DNA of 64,000 nucleotides from Phallus indusiatus (taxonomy: Eukaryota; Basidiomycota; Agaricomycetes; Phallales; Phallaceae). The position numbers were made by a program, and so were the translations under genes. Shown in pieces: positions 25,001-36,592 of the stretch (position 1 is the stretch's first letter; each line of letters begins with the position of its first letter). The notes under the pieces are model-generated. The model saw nothing but the letters and a program-made list of their open reading frames with translations. It was not told where the DNA came from and ran no database searches. The stretch spans positions 62,001 through 126,000 of the forward strand of contig JAQFWX010000006.1 in assembly GCA_027605045.1 (NCBI GenBank). The letters are read 5' to 3'.

Positions 25001-25023
25001 CACCATGAATTAACTTGATCCAT
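19070..25023 (-). CDS. NLR2: NACHT / WD40 STAND protein with extra N-terminal exons, 1780 residues
   Basis: My exon model, minus strand, is 24766-25023, 24610-24711, 24473-24557, 24259-24409, 24079-24206, 23762-24018, 23662-23712, 23352-23598, 23138-23293, 21585-23083, 19390-21530 and 19070-19337; the total is 5343 bases in frame. The ATG used by NLR1 and NLR4 is missing (their ATG aligns to GTA near 24500). Two upstream exons splice in frame and add about 145 residues, including a basic HKRRR cluster and acidic stretches. Then follow the C2-like domain, the helical linker, P-loop GQAGKGKS (about 530-537), Walker B IIVMDALDES, WD40 (about 979-1691) and the terminal KLNFTNFVHGSDWTKC exon. Exon 23352-23598 is longer than in NLR1 and NLR4 by in-frame repeats. 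The first exon may itself be preceded by another (a TTAG acceptor-like site at 25029 and a GTAAGT at about 25080). Confidence 0.82.
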
Positions 25024-25425
25024 CAGGTCTAACAAGGTCAGGGCTCATAGTGAAATATACGCCACAGGATATTACTTACGGTGTTCCTTCCTGCGGGGTT
25101 CACGTATGGGCGAAACAAATGGGACTTGGGCTTTATATTCTCATCTAATGTGTTTCACTGCCTTATTGATCTGATATTAGTTGATCAGATTTCAAAACCA
25201 ATAAACGTTTGCCATACGTGGATTCCAGCGGTGCTGAAGGGAAAAGGTTCCGGTCGCCGAACATTGTGTAGTTCGGCAAGTTACCAGAATCACCAAAAAG
25301 CTGCTTCGAACTCTAAATGAAAACTACGGCATTCGTCAGCGAACCAGACAAGGAGATGTTGAAGTGAACATCATACAGTTTTAGTGGAAGAGGTTGTGTG
25401 GATGGAGCCATCAATGTAAGCACTC

Positions 25426-25941
25426 CTATAGATTTTGAGCTGCCATCTCAACGTGGGCGCTGACAGGACTGCCCTTCAGACTTTCAAGAATCATATGACC
25501 ACTAACGCGTTTGGCTGCATGGAGAGTCGCAAAACCAAGAAAGGTGTGTCGGATGTTGGTCGCATGCACTCCGTTTAACTTAGTACTCTTGACCAGTTTA
25601 TACCTAAGCTCCAGCAGCTCCCATTCTACTTTCCGCGACCAAGGTAACACATTCGTCTTCTGAGAGACAGAATTATCAAACATCTCACGTCGTCTGTTCC
25701 ATGTCCTTCTGAGCACAGGGTCTAACGCCAGCTGAACTTCCAGAAACGGCTGACATTCCCCTGACCAGCCGAAAAGCCGTAGAGTGTCATTTTTTTTCGC
25801 ACTGCTTTGAAGAACCAGACTAGGAGAATGTAACAATAGTGTATAATTAGAGCTGATTGTGAGGTCCACTTGGGGATTTGGCTCGTGCGGCGTGTGATTC
25901 TTGGAAGAGGTCTTCAACTTCGCGCGATGGTAAACCGACAT
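25426..25941 (-). CDS. Hypothetical protein, about 171 residues
   Basis: This open frame starts at an ATG (25939-25941) and ends 400 bases upstream of NLR2's first exon on the same strand. Its composition is protein-like (for example FGWSGECQPFLEVQLALDP) with no signal peptide or membrane segment. The unit D copy (60510-61025) differs by one residue, which only reflects the recent duplication. It could be a separate gene or further 5' exons of the NLR2 transcript. Family unknown. Confidence 0.4.
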   Translation of the reverse strand: MSVYHRAKLKTSSKNHTPHEPNPQVDLTISSNYTLLLHSPSLVLQSSAKKNDTLRLFGWSGECQPFLEVQLALDPVLRRTWNRRREMFDNSVSQKTNVLPWSRKVEWELLELRYKLVKSTKLNGVHATNIRHTFLGFATLHAAKRVSGHMILESLKGSPVSAHVEMAAQNL

Positions 25942-25979
25942 CACACGCGATTGAGAATTCGACCGTATAAGGATCTTTC

Positions 25980-26000
25980 AATATATATATATATATATAT
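25980..26000. repeat. AT dinucleotide microsatellite
   Basis: Ten AT units here against seven at the matching site in unit D (about 61055-61068). The length difference is one of few indels between the two near-identical units. Confidence 0.9.
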
Positions 26001-26039
26001 AACGAAAAAGCTCTGTGTAATTTATCATGTAAGTATTCG

Positions 26040-26960
26040 AAAGAGAGAAAAAAATTGACACACAGGTAAACTTTTATACGCCCGACTCGGAGTTGTCATT
26101 GATGCATCAACCAGCCTCTCAATAGCCTTGTACTTTCTCAGCGCTGATGCTTACGGTTCCAACAACCAAGTGATACCATGTATCATTAGATACGTTACGG
26201 GAAATAATGGCTGTCTGTCGCCATTACTTTGAAAAGAGTTTGCCAATGTATGGGCTCTCGGAAGGTTGTTCTAGTTGGGGTGCTACGATCATGTATCGGA
26301 ATCCTTTTTCATCTGCCAAAATATCAATTTTACGATAAACACGAGGAATAGAGGGAAAGAAACCCTAATAAAATCAAATAACTTTTCTCCCAGCAATACA
26401 GGTAGAATTTGGTGAACGGAGAGATGAAGCTTGGAGTTGTGTTGAACGGATTACATTATCAGTCCGACTCCGTCCAACCGAGTCCGTCCGGGGCTCCGAG
26501 GCGTGTTTTCACCGTCCTCAGGCTGATACACGTGGGGTTTCGACAAAGTCAAACATTATACCGCTAACGTATCAAAGTAAAATGGACTTACAGACCATCT
26601 TAAGGCTTTCGTTACTGCGCTTCGAAGTTGGTCGGGGACAAGTACATTGAAAGACAATCCTCAGTCCTTTTGGATGAATGTCTTCCGCTGAAAGACACAA
26701 CATCCTCCTCTTTCATTTACCAATTACCAACGCTATCTTGGTGTATCATAGATAGGTGGAACCAGAATGAATTACCGAGGCCGGTTGAAGACTCGCGGAC
26801 ATATGATTGACTGGCGGTATATCATGCATTGGTGTTGGTACATACGTCTGTCTAGAGGTAAAACTTGTTTTTATGTGAATGAAATAGGAACTTTGACTTA
26901 CATTTTGCTAGGTCAACGAGAGAAACTGACAAAACTTCTAGTCGGTCGTAACCTCAAGAG
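26040..26960. other. Intergenic stretch, no credible gene
   Basis: Only short frames (60-66 codons, plus strand, 26628-26967). The sequence is shared with unit D. A CCGAGTCCGTCCGGGGCTCC stretch near 26480 is locally repetitive. Nothing further is supported. Confidence 0.5.
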
Positions 26961-28253
26961 TTTATAGCGTGCTCGGACCTTCCTTGAGCTACTAGTGGGC
27001 AAATAGGTCGTGCAGCAACGACAGGCAACAACCCATTTCTGTTGCTCCAGCGCTCAGTCAGATTCATTCATCATTTTATCGATAACAATTACATGGGGAC
27101 AACACTTGGGGTTTCCTTTCCCTCTCGGCGTACCGCCAGCTTTAAGCAAGCTCAACAAATACACTCAAATTAGCAGTGGCCTAGCCTTTATTTTTCTTCA
27201 CCCCGATCGGGATCATTGCGAATATCTGACACAAAACCCTCCTCTGATAGCAGGAGATTGAATGAGGAACGATAATGGTTACCTAGTCCGCCATTACATT
27301 CAACGGGTTCGGCCTAGCTAAGAAAGCGTGCTAAAGCCTTTGCAACGAGCGTAGGGTTCACGTCTTCAGCGACGAAATCGACGTCGCTGAAAGTGCGTCA
27401 AACACAAATAAGTGCTAGTGAGTACACAGACCTAAGTTTCCGGTTTGCGTTTATGGTGACACGATCACAGCGAGGTATGCCTCACCATACCTCAGTAGCA
27501 GAGATCTCTCTCGCATTATGCGCCGGTGGAGTCAACCTTCGGCCCGAATTTGGAATATATGTGATGTCTTACAAGAAGGATCATCGTGCGTGCTGTCGGC
27601 TTAGCAAGCGGTCCAAAGACCTAGCACCAAGCCTCGTCGCGTCATTGACGAACTGGTTTTATAGATGCGGCTTGAGTTTGGCGGGTTGAAGAGAGCCCGT
27701 CGCCATAGTGCATCACGGATCATGCTGGCTATCGTCTATCAAAGGTCAACATCTTTGAAGCTCACAACGAACTCATTTTCGCTGTCGGCCTCTGGTCACC
27801 CCACTGGCAGAAGTCACTCTGAGCTTGAGCTTGATCGACGCGGCCGTCATTCATGTACGGATAAACATATGATAGCCATGACCCATTCCCATCCAACGCT
27901 ATGGTCCTTGTTGTCATTGATGGTTGTATGGTACACAGCACTGCGTTTCCACAGCCGTCTGATACTCTCTTGTGGTAAGCTTTCATTAACGACATCGTTG
28001 CCAATTTGCGGGCCTTGCGCTCATTTCTGCACACAGGGTTGCAGATCATTATCAATACCTGGTCTAATGTCTGGTGCCTTCTTGCTGCTGACATACTTAA
28101 AGCTCGGGTCTGATGAAAGACACTGCCATGATATTGTATTTATATCTAGAACTTACATTGAAACGGGAAGATAGTTATATCAATAACAAACACGAGCGGG
28201 ATTGCCTGAACGTAAGACACAAGATACAGCGGAACCTCCCCTCGCGACGCTTC
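26960..28253 (-). pseudogene. epsilon copy of the delta/epsilon gene family, unit B
   Basis: The order of short matches follows the delta blocks: a GCAACGACAGGCAACAAC stretch (27016-27033), then GAAAGCGTGCTAAAGCC (about 27323), then a minus-strand peptide VYPYMNDGRVDQAQ (about 27820-27870), and a GTAAGT donor-like site near 28157 following VFVIDITIFPFQ. The minus-strand frame 27762-28094 (110 codons) competes with a plus-strand frame 27665-28174 (169 codons); conservation with the delta blocks favours minus. The region ends at the 28254 transposon insertion. Confidence 0.4.
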
Positions 28254-29283
28254 CATCAGGAAAAAGGTGATATGCTACGTCGCGCTACGTAGGCTACATA
28301 GCGCGTGTAGCCGCGTAGGACATTCCGATGCTTCATAATTCGACGTAATTGGCCCGGCCAATTTCGTAGAGCTATGTAGCTCTACGAAATGCGTTCTCTG
28401 CGCTGTAGTTGCAACCTTTATCCGTCACCGCCGTTGTTCTCCTGTAGTTATTCCTTCCAATGTAGAATCTGTAGAAATGTTTTTATTAACTATATTCACT
28501 GTTTCCCTTTACACATTTGATTTTTTGTGAACTTCGAATTTATTGAATATAGTAAATACGACTTAAGGTACATCTATAACAATTTCTAACTCTAACGTTC
28601 GTGTAGTTATTGCTACTACTGTACATAATATGGCACTTAAAAGAATTCGAACTGAGTCCAAGTGATAGTCAAGAGGGAAAAAGAGCTAAATGGAAAAGCA
28701 AGAGTACGAACCTTTATATATACAATCCCGTTAGCAGGCGCTTGTGGAGCTGTGAAGCAGCAACGCACCAATCATCGTGCTCAGTTGCTCCACCTCAGGC
28801 GTCACTGTGTGGAGCGATGGGGGACGGGGGCCGAAGACGGTGCGGACGGAAGTGTGGGCGAAGACAAAGAGACCAACCATAGGGAAACACGAAGTCTGCT
28901 CTTGCCTATCTTCTGGTCAAGTTCCGCCAAACTCTCGCGACTATTCATTCTCTCGTTAGTGAAGTCATCGAAGATTGTGCTGCCATTATGGTTCGAGAAT
29001 GTTATAGATGGTGGATGGCGAAGTGGACCGTGACTCAGATGTAGATTTAGCACCATGTGGATAACAAGAAAATACCTAAAGGTTTGTACTCACCTTGAGA
29101 ACACAAAATTCTACATATTGTACGATGAACTACATTTTGCTACATTGCCGACGGCCTGACTGTGGAGCATTACACGATTCTAGTGAAATTACGTGGGCTT
29201 CATAGACATTCGTATCAAGCGCTAATTTTGTAGGTGTGTGTAATTTCGCTCCAATTACGAGCGCCGGAACCGGTTTCCTGATG
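28254..29283. mobile_element. 1030-bp non-autonomous DNA transposon with short terminal inverted repeats
   Basis: The element starts CATCAGGAAA and ends TTTCCTGATG, a perfect 10-base inverted repeat. It is flanked by TC on both sides (28252-28253 and 29284-29285), and the matching site in unit D (63328/63329) has a single TC, so the insert is exact with a 2-base target duplication. Near the left end is a GTAGAGCTATGTAGCTCTAC palindrome (about 28367-28386). Open frames (28610-29056) are short and lack transposase motifs. The superfamily is undetermined. The ends resemble those of the 37457 foldback element (GCATCAG start, 2-base duplication). Confidence 0.88.
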
Positions 29284-29640
29284 TCTCCACCTTCCAAAAG
29301 GAGCCGGGGAGGTGACGCTGTCACGCGGCCTGGTCTCGAGGCTACAACAACCGGAGGGCTCTCATTCCCAGTCACCAGATTAACCTCGTCGAGAGCTTGG
29401 CAAATCCAGCTGAGTACCCAGTTTCCTGTTCATAGTAACAAACGCATTGTGCCACGCCATAACCCTAATGGGAAGCCCTCTCACATATGCATATGCTTGC
29501 TGACTATCGTCTTTCGAGATCGGCTCCTCTGAAGTATACAACACACTTGTTTTCGTTACTGACGCCAAACAGGCAAGTGTCGATGTTAAACATGCTGACG
29601 TGTGTACACTCGTCTCCAAGCGGTTCAGCTGAAAGTGCTC
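29284..29640 (-). pseudogene. Second delta/epsilon-like fragment
   Basis: The minus-strand frame 29380-29619 contains VTKTSVLYTSEEPISKDD, a clear relative of KTSVLCASELLVLKDDGQ in the delta blocks, followed by a divergent tail. Too short and isolated to be a complete gene. The same frame is present at 63423-63662. Confidence 0.4.
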
Positions 29641-29689
29641 TGATTGTAGTGAATGACGGGAACTTTATCTTTCTTTCCGCATGCAGTTC

Positions 29690-30310
29690 TTATTCCTTGC
29701 TTAACGAATGCGTTTATGGAGTTCATTTACCCTCTATGTCAAATTCGGATTGAAACGTGCCGTATGATGATACAGGGTCGGATGCGAGCATGAACTCAAT
29801 GGAACATGAGGTTCGTCTAAAACAAGGTGGGTATAATGACCCTTTGTTTTCTCATTGAAATTGAGATCATAGACTTGATAGGGTCATTTGAACACTCAAG
29901 AAACCGACCGGTCATGTTAAATTAGCACGTATGAGATTTTTGATCCTAACCAGAGCTATCGAACAAAACGTCGCGGAGCAAAGGAAAGGGCTAGTCGACA
30001 TGGTTCCACTTCACTGCAAAACTTTTAATTGAGGGGTTGGTCACGATGGAGGTGGATTTGGGTCATTTCGGACGGTGCGTGGGATAGCGAGGGCAATGAT
30101 GAGTCGATGTTTAGAGATATGAGGGTACCTTTCTTCTTTTTCATCGATTTTCATCTCTCAAGCAGCGTCTCAATCACTTTCTCATAGACGGAACCTTACA
30201 AGTCTTTGGTCTCAGTTCGCAATAAACTTCGTCTATTAAATTGGTTAATAGTCCACCCACCGTAAGAGCTTTATGCTGAAACAGAAAACGGAATGATCCA
30301 ATTGATTGAT
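29690..30310. repeat. beta repeat block, unit B copy
   Basis: Shares the GGATTGAAACGTGCCGTATG region, the GTGGGT donor-like site (about 29826) and TGATAG acceptor-like site (about 29875-29880) with the other beta blocks. Downstream plus-strand reading LILTRAIEQNVAEQRKGLV matches the 11.3 kb and 45.9 kb copies. Truncated by stops; not a complete gene. Confidence 0.5.
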
Positions 30311-31440
30311 TTTCTCTCTTCACAACCAGACGCTGGGCGTTTCTTTCGTGGCTACTTGCATAATGGTGCACGTGTCAACCTTATTGGGAGATGATGTGAG
30401 ACGGGAACCCAATTCGATGCATTGTGGGAGACAGAGCTTAGGACATAAATGCTCTTTGAAGAAAATCGCGCTCTCAGACTACGAGATTGGCCATCTAATG
30501 TTGGAAGTTCGATACTAGTTTGTGCAGTCCTTTCTACATTGTCCCACAGATGTGATCACTTCTTCCTTCATGAACGAGCTAGGCAACGAACCGAGATATG
30601 TTATGTTGGTCCTTTTACGCATGTTCGGGCACCCATTCACTTTACACGTTGTTTGGTAAACATTGGGATTTGCTCAACCACACTCTCATCTCTGCTTGCG
30701 TCATTTATACATGTCCATTGATCACCACCACCAAGTTTTCATATCAGAGCTTTAGACGACTGCGTATTGACACAATTCTAATCCGGTGATTTAACTTGAA
30801 CGGTTCTTTCGGGCGCTAGGTTTGGGTTCCTTTCTTTCTCCACTTGTTTTCCTATCCATCTGATGGTACATACTCTAGCGTCGTGCGTGGTTTCGTTGGC
30901 TCATTTGCTCAGGGTCCCTTACTTTGTTTTATACGTGTCATCAGCAAACTATTCTGCCCAATCGCAATCTCAAAAGGAGATAACTAATGTAATACGGCAG
31001 GGAGCCTCAAACGAGCACCTAAGTTAAACGTGGGCAGACGCGAACCAGACTTTTGCTGAACGGGCACAAAATTGTATACAAAAACCCTATTGAATACTCT
31101 TTTTGTCCTCCCTATAAAATAATATAAGGCCATTCCCTCGCGACGATATGCAGAACGGCTGTCATGGAATAGGTTGAAGATGATGTGTCTTTCCCAAGGG
31201 ATGATCTCGAGGTAGGTTGTGTTCATATACACAAGGGCGTTGATTCACGTTTCGCTAGACAAATAAAAAGTCAATTGCCTCGAAAAGGATAACCTGCGTG
31301 CGTTAATAGGAAAGGTGGCACAACGCGGTAGATCGCAGCAAACGTTGATCAGGCGGGTGTACGATTTGACCACGGGCAGATGGAAACTAGAAGTTGGCTA
31401 AAGGAGGTTAAGTGTCAGAGAATGTTCGGTTACTACTGTA
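30310..31440. other. No supported gene
   Basis: Only frames under about 90 codons on either strand (for example 30449-30721 plus, 30984-31232 minus) with no repeat partner that I found in the window. Nothing else is supported. Confidence 0.4.
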
Positions 31441-31960
31441 TATCCTTTTCTTCCTCTCACTGTTTAAACGTTTAATATTAATGTTCAACACGCGTAAGAC
31501 ATGAATGCATGACGCGACACGGTTGTGACAAGACGCTTCTTTGGACTGCTAGTAGACGAACAAGCCGTTGCGCAACAGCCCATTTTCTGTTTCTCAAATG
31601 CTAAAAAACTTGCTCTTATTCTTCGTCCATCATGCATCATTTCCCCGTACCAACATCACAGGTACAACACAGCTCGGGACTATTGTGCATAGCTGGCTCT
31701 GGCGACGAGAGATTGATGGGGAACAGTAACGATCACTAAGCCGGTCAGCACGTTCAATGGGCTCAGCCTAGTTTAAGAAGCGTACTATAGCCTTTGCAAC
31801 AGTTGCGTCTTCAGTCAGATTAACGTTGTCGAGTGTATGGCAAACACAGGCGAATAACCAGTTTCCCATTCATGATGACACGATCACCGAGCGCGGCGTG
31901 CGACGCCGTAACTAAGGCCATTCTCTCAAGCGCTAACGGAGTCAGCTTTCAGGACCAAAT
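31440..31960 (-). pseudogene. Third delta/epsilon family fragment
   Basis: Short matches to 15590-16100 and 26960-27420 in the same order: the TGTGACAAGACGCTT region, GTAGACGAACAAGCCGTTGC, and AAGCGTACTATAGCCTTTGC (near 31770). Minus-strand reading keeps a DRVIMNGK-like stretch near 31880 that parallels DRDIMN in the delta blocks. Broken and partial. Confidence 0.35.
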
Positions 31961-33230
31961 TCTGGAGATAATAAAACGTTTTAATTGGTTACGGAGTAGT
32001 TTTTTCAACAACTTGACAATGATAACGATTTACACCCTCGAATCCCAACCTTTCCCCAACCCTTCGGATGATCGGGTTGTGGACGCTTATGCATATACCC
32101 GGCCGTTCACAAAAGGGGTCAAGCGACGGCGTCTTCATATGGGGATTCGAGTAGTTCGCAGCTAAAAACACAGGGGAGAGTACTTTTTTTCACCCTATTC
32201 TATTCATACAGATACTCCAGAGCTTCTTTAGATCTGAGGCAACGAATGTGGGAGGTAGCTTCCCATAGTGTATACTACATTGATGATTTCGCCTCGTTAA
32301 TGTCTCGTCAAACTGCCTTTCTATCATGGTTATGAGTCCCGCCCCAAACTAGACAGAAAATGCGCGAGAGTCCGGGAGCAAGCAATATATCTACGTGTCA
32401 GACGTATTTACATATCACGTACGTACATACATTTACACGAAAACGGCTCTACAAGGAAGGCAAATACGACGTCAAACTGTACCCGCCAATAAGTACATCG
32501 GCAACCTAAATTGTGAATTGAGAGCTGAAGAGTTTTGTGGCAATGATGCTGATGCGGAATCCTAAGATGAGCCTACCCGAAAACACGGTTGCACCTTCGT
32601 TAAACGAGTGCATTAGCCTTAATGGCCGACTCTGAGGCTCTGATGTGAAGAAATAGAATAGATTCAGTATTACTTATGGAGCAGAAACGGACAACTTTAC
32701 CTTGCCCCCGTGCCTCTTATACCCCTTCAGAAACGTAAACGTAGGCCTGATCAAAACATGAACAAAAAGATAGAATCAGTAAAAACGACTCAAACCAAAT
32801 CACATATGGGCGAAAATCACACACCCACATAACCATTCCATTGTATTCTCTCGGAACGTCATTATAAACGTCGCATCATACGAAATTGACGTTTGGTGGG
32901 TTAATTCGAGAGCTTTCTTCAAAGGTTAGAACTATTAAACGACAAGGTCTACACCTGGATAAAGTCAAAAGCCAGCTGCAGGTGTGTGGGCCTAAAAGCC
33001 GTCTCGGGAAAGCTTCAAGAAATCGGAGCTGACCAATGTAACATAGGAATCAATTATCTATATAGTGCATCAGCCCGTTAAAAGAAGCTTCTATGTAAGC
33101 ATAGAAATAAAACTACCCACAGATGAATCTGGTTTTCAAACCGAGATAGGACTCGCTGTAATTAAGCTTGTGAGAAAAGACGTTGGAAAGGTCTGGTGGG
33201 TATTAACAGTAACGATCCTACCTGCCCCAT
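31960..33230. other. No supported gene
   Basis: Short frames only. I found no partner in the other units and no element termini. Confidence 0.4.
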
Positions 33231-34480
33231 CATCTGGGTCCGAGGATTCCCTCCGGTATACGATAAAAGGAAGGGTGATGAAGAAGACAAAGCTGGCGAC
33301 GTGCTCTCTTGGACAGAACTGCCAGTGCTAGGCCGAGGCCTGCCAGAGCTCCTGCTTATTGAACAGAGACGTGTCATTATCACTAAGAAAATAGACAACC
33401 AACGCGTTCGGAGGAAGACAAGGTATACCGGCGGTGGTCGAGGAAGACGATGCAGGACGTTGACGTTGCTCATGTCCGTTTCTGGGTCCATATCTTCGAA
33501 TATACATCGATCTGGGCAAAGTTGATAGTAGAGTGTTCGTCCTCTTCCCCACGCTGAACAGCTCCATGCTGAGGAAAGCGTTAAAGATCAACCAGAAATC
33601 CACTGTGCTCCGTTTTGGTCTTTGAGGTAATCGAGTCCATGGAAGCCTTAGCTTCTTCAATAACGTCCACATTACACTGACTCCTTGAGGTAGGCACGCT
33701 GATTGTGAGACACGCATCCAGAGCAAGGGCGACGAAATACACCAGAATGGGTACTGATGCGAAGAGAAGAACGCGGTTCCGTTTCTTGAACTACTTGTTG
33801 CGAAAGGGGTAGCATCCGACCGTCCTGGATACCGGCAAATAGTGAGCACTATCAATAAGCCAGTGATGGCAGAATATTCGACCAGGCCGACATTCCGTAG
33901 CCTGGAACAGGGTGATTGTGTAACGCTAGTTGGCGGCGACATCCGCAGCCAAGAAGGGTTCAGCTTCGATGTAGGTCAGAGCGGAGATGATAGGTGAGAA
34001 GAGAACACAGGACTAAAGGCTCGGCCAATGATGGGGTAATATATATTCTAGTTCTACTGGGTCGACGAAATCGATAGCACGGTTTAGAAAGCAGCCAGCA
34101 GCCGTGGAACGAAGACGGGACCCGGGTTATGCTCGGCAGTTGTACCAATCACTTTGAAGTAAACTACGATCGTTCAGATCTAGAAAAATAGATATTGGGT
34201 ATGGCAATAGGATGTTGATGTCCATTGCAAACTCGAACTAAACCCTCGAGTGATACCGCTATGTACCTCGTGCGAACAAAGTATAGCCATACATGAGCAA
34301 TTCTGATGTATATTGGCGTAGTTTGCACGTGTATTTCTCATTCTATAAAGCATATGAGTACTGTGGAGAAAGGGTACCAAAGAGGACAAACACACGATAT
34401 GCCAATTTCTGCCTGAATATGTCGCGCTACCGCGCCACCAACAACAGTCACGAGTCTCACCTTTCCTCAAACACGCAATG
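33230..34480 (-). pseudogene. zeta family remnant, unit B
   Basis: Matches the 12.6-14.6 kb and 47.1-49.3 kb zeta copies. Minus-strand reading runs AADVAANQRYTITLFQ (about 33910-33960), then a hydrophobic segment VPILVYFVALALDA (about 33710-33750), then SMDSITSKTKTEHSGF (about 33590-33640) before a stop. The frame shifts at least twice against the 47.5 kb copy, so it is probably dead. At about 33922 it retains the uninterrupted CGCTAGTT site into which the CACTA-like element has inserted in unit C. Confidence 0.45.
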
Positions 34481-34709
34481 ACATTTTCTTTACGTCACTA
34501 ACAATATTGTGCTGAAAAGATAGATACCCTCAGTCTTTGAGAATGCTAGGTCAAGAAGTAAAGACATTAGTCAGGTGCACTTAGCCTTAGCCAAAAAAAA
34601 GACAATCCCCGTACCTTCTCTTTCTAGAGTCATTAGTGAAATGACAACGTACACGTTACAAGCTCTTCACGCTTTCCCTAAAGTTCGTTCCGAGCTGAGA
34701 CACTCAACA

Positions 34710-35130
34710 TCTTGGAGTATGGCACGTCGCAAGGATTACAGGCTATATTTCCTCTGAGTCGGCAGAATTAAGGGCGCTGCACGAAACTTGCGCCAAGCGC
34801 CGCCGGGGCTCGACGGTGAGTTAAAAGGGAGTAATTCCTGTTGATCAATAAATACAATAAAAAACCTTCTACACCCGCCCAGACCTCACACGGGTGCTCC
34901 AGCACCCTAAACCCGCACTGCGCGACGCGCTCTCCCAGCCCGCTAACCAGACAGCAACCTATCCATAATCCAGTGTGAGACTGAACCCTTCCTGTTGTCC
35001 CACCTGACCCCAGAGCGCAACAACAGGAGGTAGAAATAGAGTTGGTACCGGGGTTAGAGTGGAGCAAGTCGCGTTCAAGCAGGTCGTGGTGAGCCATGCT
35101 TACGTTCAAGCCCAACTAGCGCCTGTGTGA
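34710..35130. repeat. alpha repeat block, unit C copy
   Basis: Matches 1-480 at an offset of about 34.7 kb and marks the start of the second 35-kb repeat. The 3' part of the block (beyond GCGCCTGTGTGAA) is missing; beta sequence follows directly. Confidence 0.65.
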
Positions 35131-35149
35131 ACTCGAGTCCCCCGTTTCT

Positions 35150-35840
35150 CCTCCTCTTCGTGTGCACTTCTTCTTCTCTTTGCTGAATAAACGCTTTCAT
35201 ACAGAACGTTACTCTTCCGTGCTTAATCTGGATTGCAACGTGTCGTGTAGTGATACAGAGCCAGGAGGACCGGTGCGCGTCCAAGATGAGGTGGATGTAA
35301 TTGCTGTCTGTTTTCTTGTTGAAATCGAGACGTGGACTTCATAGGATTGGAATATTTCTAAAGATACGAGACTCTTGATCCTTATAAAGGCTATTAGGCA
35401 AGACATCGCAGAGCGAACAAAAGGGCTAGTCGTGCACATCAAACCTTTTATGGCGCGATAAAGGTGGATTCTAAATCATTTCGGACGATGGGTGGTATAG
35501 CTAAGACAATGATGAGTTGCTTGTTTAGACACGGTGTTTGGGATAAGGTTATCTTCCTCTTTTTCGTCTCTTGAGCCCCAGCTCAATCATCTTCTCATAG
35601 ACGGAATTTCTTTACAAAAGCATAGAATTTCGCATCGTTTTCTGATAGAATCCCTTTATAGGATTGGTTAATAGTCCCGAGCGTATACCCGCCGTAAGCC
35701 TCCACATACCATCAGCTTGTCTCACCTAAATCTTCCGTTCGGGGCGCTTCGACTAGGCTATTCTTTCGTGTTCATGTTCGTGCTACATCAACGGAATAAG
35801 AATTCAGTCGGTCAGTGACTTGGTATGAAGGAAGCGGCTC
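35150..35840. repeat. beta repeat block, unit C copy
   Basis: Closely matches 890-1600 in unit A, including the GCACTTCTTCTTCTCTTTGC start and the TCATTTCGGACGATGGGTGG stretch (about 35470). The donor-like site is GTGGAT here. No complete open frame. Confidence 0.6.
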
Positions 35841-35842
35841 CC

Positions 35843-36245
35843 TTACCACTTCAACGCTGTTGTCAACTCATCGGCGTATGCTTTCACAGCGCCAAATGTA
35901 TGCCCCAAACGAGTCCATAGTTTCTCCAATTCGGCTTTTTTTTATGGGACTGAGATAAATGATGTTTCCGTGACAAACCTCGAAAGTGCGACAATCCCTG
36001 TTTTGGGAGAGATGGAAGGCCGAGCTTTGAAGAAAGCAGATATTCAGGAATGTAAGTGGATTCGACATTTTATTCAACAATAACGTTGAAATAGGCTACT
36101 GAGGGAGTCACAATACTTATGATTTCACTTTTCGCCCAACCAGATTTCTTACTGAGGGCCTCTGGAAGTACTAACGTTAACATCTTTCAGCGGTATAGGA
36201 TCTTTCATTTTTAGATATACTTTTATGCCCGTCATTCGAAACAAT
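35843..36245 (-). pseudogene. gamma family gene remnant downstream of NLR3
   Basis: The 3' end reads FGAVKAYADELTTALKW and a stop at 35843-35845, the clearest copy of that ending. The middle piece has VALSRFVTETS. The 5' piece has a frame change and early stop. It lacks the solo LTR found in the unit A copy and so supplies its empty site. Function unknown. Confidence 0.5.
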
Positions 36246-36592
36246 GACAACACACCCAACTGAAAACGCTTCAAGACGCGTGTGCACTGTGTTGTTTGTG
36301 TGCGCGCTCATCCGGTGAACGCCGAGTACTTCAGTGGATACTATGGTGTAATTCGACTGTGAATGTCTCGATTTTTAGGCTCGCCTGGGAATCGTCAATA
36401 TTATGACCGAAATTTCATGTTAATGTATGTATTTTCGATCCTTCAAACACCCGGAACATTATTTATTATAATATGCTTCTCCAACCTGAAAGCTGAAAGA
36501 CGTTCAAAGTGTTTCGTGTGTAAATAAATGCTGGAAATATTCAATTTTTCATACAAAATACATGGCATTTATTGAGAAATCAATTTTGAGCT

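Larger units (their letters stand above)
19066..28253. repeat. Near-identical segmental duplicate, unit B member (partner 54151-63328)
   Basis: From the NLR2 stop codon to the edge of the 28254 element, the sequence matches 54151-63328 with only scattered single-base differences and a few short indels: one C near 22588, an AT-repeat length change near 25981, and 1 and 2 bases near 27120 and 27508. The match resumes after the inserted element (29286) and continues to the window end. Left of 19066 the same two units differ far more often, about 5 changes per 100 bases by eye. Confidence 0.9.

Noticed and set aside
27665..28174. 169-codon plus-strand frame in the epsilon block (also 62740-63249)
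   Set aside because: Comparison with the delta blocks shows conservation in the minus-strand reading; identity with the unit D copy only reflects recent duplication.
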